The notes below the pieces were generated by a model. It was not told the origin of the DNA. It saw only the letters and a list, made by a program, of their open reading frames with translations, and made no database searches. Source: Planctomycetota bacterium (GTDB lineage: Bacteria; Planctomycetota; UBA8742; SKZP01). From it: a stretch of DNA of 6,206 bases. The stretch spans positions 1 to 6,206 of the forward strand of contig SKZP01000371.1 in NCBI GenBank assembly GCA_007127275.1, in the 5' to 3' direction. Positions 4,868 through 6,206 of this stretch are shown here, in pieces (within the stretch, counting starts at the first letter, position 1; the number at the start of each line of letters is the position of its first letter). A program made the position numbers and the translations under genes.

Positions 4868-5836
4868 ATGGCCCATTCCCGGCCGAGTGTCCCCTGCGTG
4901 TCGAGTGTTTCCTTGCGTACGCTCACAACTGTGCTCGCGTTCACGGTTCTTTCCCTCGGACCGTTGGTATCCGCCGTCACGGCTGAAGAAGCGGATGGCG
5001 CGGGGGCGCACACGCCCATTGCGCTCACGGTGCCGTTCGAGCTGCCCGAGGCTGCCGCGCCGCAGCTAAGCACGTCGGAGCACCGGCTGCCGTGGCTGAC
5101 CGCCGAGGATTATGAGTTTCGCAGCTCTCGCTCGAGTTGGTGGAATCAGCGGTTTCGCCCCGGGGCGGGCTCGTTGAGTCTCGACGCGAGCTTTCGCCGC
5201 TACATGCCGGTGACGCGGCTCGAGGATGAGGACGACGAAAAGTTCCCGTACTTCCACGAAGCGGATGCGCTCATTTCCACCGTCTCGCTGCGTGCGGCGG
5301 GGATTGTGTGGCCGGGCGTGGAGGTCGCGCTCGTCGGTGGCGTCGGGCAACTCCAGCTCAAGCCCGACGGCGACGATGCGTATGACCGCTACGAGATCGG
5401 CTACCACTTCGGGGTGGAAGCGACCGGGGCGCTCAGCTTGCGACGGCTCGGGCTTCTCGCCGTGGAGACGGCGTTCTGGACGCAAGAATTCCGCTCCGAG
5501 GAGGGGAACAACGAGGCCGTAATCCTCAATCTCGGTGAGGAGGTCGTTTACCGCACCTACCACTTCCGTGTGGCGGGCCACTTTTTCGTCGAGATCCTCG
5601 GCAACCCCGACGATGTAACACTCGGCCTTGCCATCGGCGGCGGCTACGAGTTCCTCTACGGACACTTCCAAACACTCACTCGTGAAAACTTCCGGCTTTC
5701 CGGCCATCAGGACTTCTTCGCCCTTGCCGGATTGACCGTGGCCGTTCGGCACAGCTTCGCCGGGCAGTTGGAGGCGACGCTGACACGCCGCGACGGTTTC
5801 GGTTTCCGCCTTCGCCTTTCGCATTACTTCCGCTAG
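4868..5836 (+). CDS. Probable outer-membrane beta-barrel protein, uncharacterised, 322 aa
   Basis: I do not recognise a named family. A signal peptide is clear: positive residue before a hydrophobic core at about 19-34 (LTTVLAFTVLSLGPLV), with cleavage probable after VTA at residue 39. A Pro/Ala-rich stretch follows to about 75. From about 100 to the end the sequence alternates polar and non-polar residues in strands ending with aromatic residues, such as SLSLDASFRRYM, EIGYHFGVEATGAL, YRTYHFRVAGHFFVEIL and FGFRLRLSHYFR. This is the pattern of an outer-membrane barrel of perhaps 8-12 strands. The end is Y-F-R rather than the usual terminal Phe. An acidic loop, LEDEDDEKF, is at 118-126. The start at 4868 has GGAG at 4855-4858 with 9-nt spacing. 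The frame continues upstream to 4718, but that part would precede the signal peptide. The next gene is 38 bp downstream, likely the same operon. Confidence 0.85.
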   Translation: MAHSRPSVPCVSSVSLRTLTTVLAFTVLSLGPLVSAVTAEEADGAGAHTPIALTVPFELPEAAAPQLSTSEHRLPWLTAEDYEFRSSRSSWWNQRFRPGAGSLSLDASFRRYMPVTRLEDEDDEKFPYFHEADALISTVSLRAAGIVWPGVEVALVGGVGQLQLKPDGDDAYDRYEIGYHFGVEATGALSLRRLGLLAVETAFWTQEFRSEEGNNEAVILNLGEEVVYRTYHFRVAGHFFVEILGNPDDVTLGLAIGGGYEFLYGHFQTLTRENFRLSGHQDFFALAGLTVAVRHSFAGQLEATLTRRDGFGFRLRLSHYFR

Positions 5837-5874
5837 CCACTCCCCCGTATCGATCCAAGAAAGGAACGACATCC

Positions 5875-6206
5875 ATGATCGCTTCGACGACACCCACGCG
5901 ATGGCTTTTCGTTGCCCTGCTGATCGCGGGTTGGATGATCGGTATGGGGCAGTTTTCCGCGGCAATGGCGAGTGCTCAGGAGCCGGCGCGTGCCCAGGCT
6001 CCCGTCTATGATACGGAGCGTCCCTCCGAACCGTTGTTTCCGTGGACGCCGCCTGAGCACCTCTACGACTGGCTCGACATTACCCGCACCTGGAACCTTT
6101 ATTATCGCGGCGGCCGCTTCCAAGTCGGCCTCGTCGGCACCTACACCAGCTTCACCACCGTGGCGAGCGACGACACGACCATGCCGGATCCGCCGCCGGA
6201 AATGGA
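5875..6206 (+). CDS. Start of an exported protein of unknown function (3' end outside window)
   Basis: The frame is open from ATG 5875 to the window end: 110 complete codons plus two bases, no stop. AAGGA at 5861-5865 lies 9 nt before the ATG. A Sec-type signal peptide is seen, with hydrophobic core at about residues 10-28 (WLFVALLIAGWMIGMGQF) and likely cleavage after ASA at residue 35. The mature part begins with a Pro/Ala/Glu-rich stretch. It continues with PLFPWTPPEHLYDWLDITRTWNLYYRGG and then strand-like FQVGLVGTYTSFTTV. This may be another beta-rich envelope protein, but too little is visible to name it. It is 38 bp after the barrel gene and probably in the same operon. Confidence 0.82.
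   Translation, partial: MIASTTPTRWLFVALLIAGWMIGMGQFSAAMASAQEPARAQAPVYDTERPSEPLFPWTPPEHLYDWLDITRTWNLYYRGGRFQVGLVGTYTSFTTVASDDTTMPDPPPEM

Noticed and set aside
5066..5965. 299-codon minus-strand open frame opposite the barrel gene
   Set aside because: The plus frame has a ribosome-binding site, signal peptide and beta-strand pattern, and the next plus gene follows closely. The minus frame also crosses the next gene's start.

Overview
The window is GC-rich (roughly 60-65% by eye) and densely coded. It comes from a bacterium with an outer membrane: three predicted Sec-type signal peptides and one likely outer-membrane beta-barrel are visible. The lineage is uncertain. A long acidic C-terminal tail on translation initiation factor IF-3 recalls Myxococcus DsgA, so a deltaproteobacterial or Myxococcota-like host is my guess. 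No mobile element, CRISPR array, tRNA or rRNA was found. Two genes are recognised with confidence (nadD and infC); the other five are uncharacterised, and most look like envelope proteins.

Left part (1-3762). The 3' end of nadD (NAD biosynthesis) runs on the plus strand and converges on three minus-strand genes. Read in their own direction these are an exported coiled-coil/helical protein of 386 aa (2602-3762), infC (1681-2418) and a single-pass membrane protein of 333 aa (431-1432). The gaps between them are 183 and 248 bp, so co-transcription is possible but not compact. infC is not followed by rpmI-rplT, its usual partners. A strong extended -10 element at 3843-3851 probably drives the 386-aa gene.

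Central divergent region (3763-4204). This is the longest stretch without a conserved gene and is rich in structure. It holds a textbook terminator-like hairpin (3900-3935) with no annotated gene before it, a perfect 22-bp palindrome (3981-4002), and a possible leader in which two tiny ORFs overlap stop-to-start and lead into the 155-aa gene (ATGA at 4125-4128, TAATG at 4203-4207). The Shine-Dalgarno sequence of the first tiny ORF lies inside a potential hairpin. This is the best candidate here for something undescribed, but the ORFs are short enough to be chance.

Right part (4205-6206). Three plus-strand genes encode envelope proteins of unknown function: a small membrane-anchored protein (155 aa), an exported beta-strand-rich protein that looks like an outer-membrane barrel (322 aa), and the start of another exported protein that runs off the window. 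The last two are 38 bp apart and probably form an operon, with a candidate promoter at 4810-4838. A hairpin at 4697-4731 may end the 155-aa transcript. Apart from the leader candidate, the window looks like ordinary chromosomal sequence with several lineage-specific genes.
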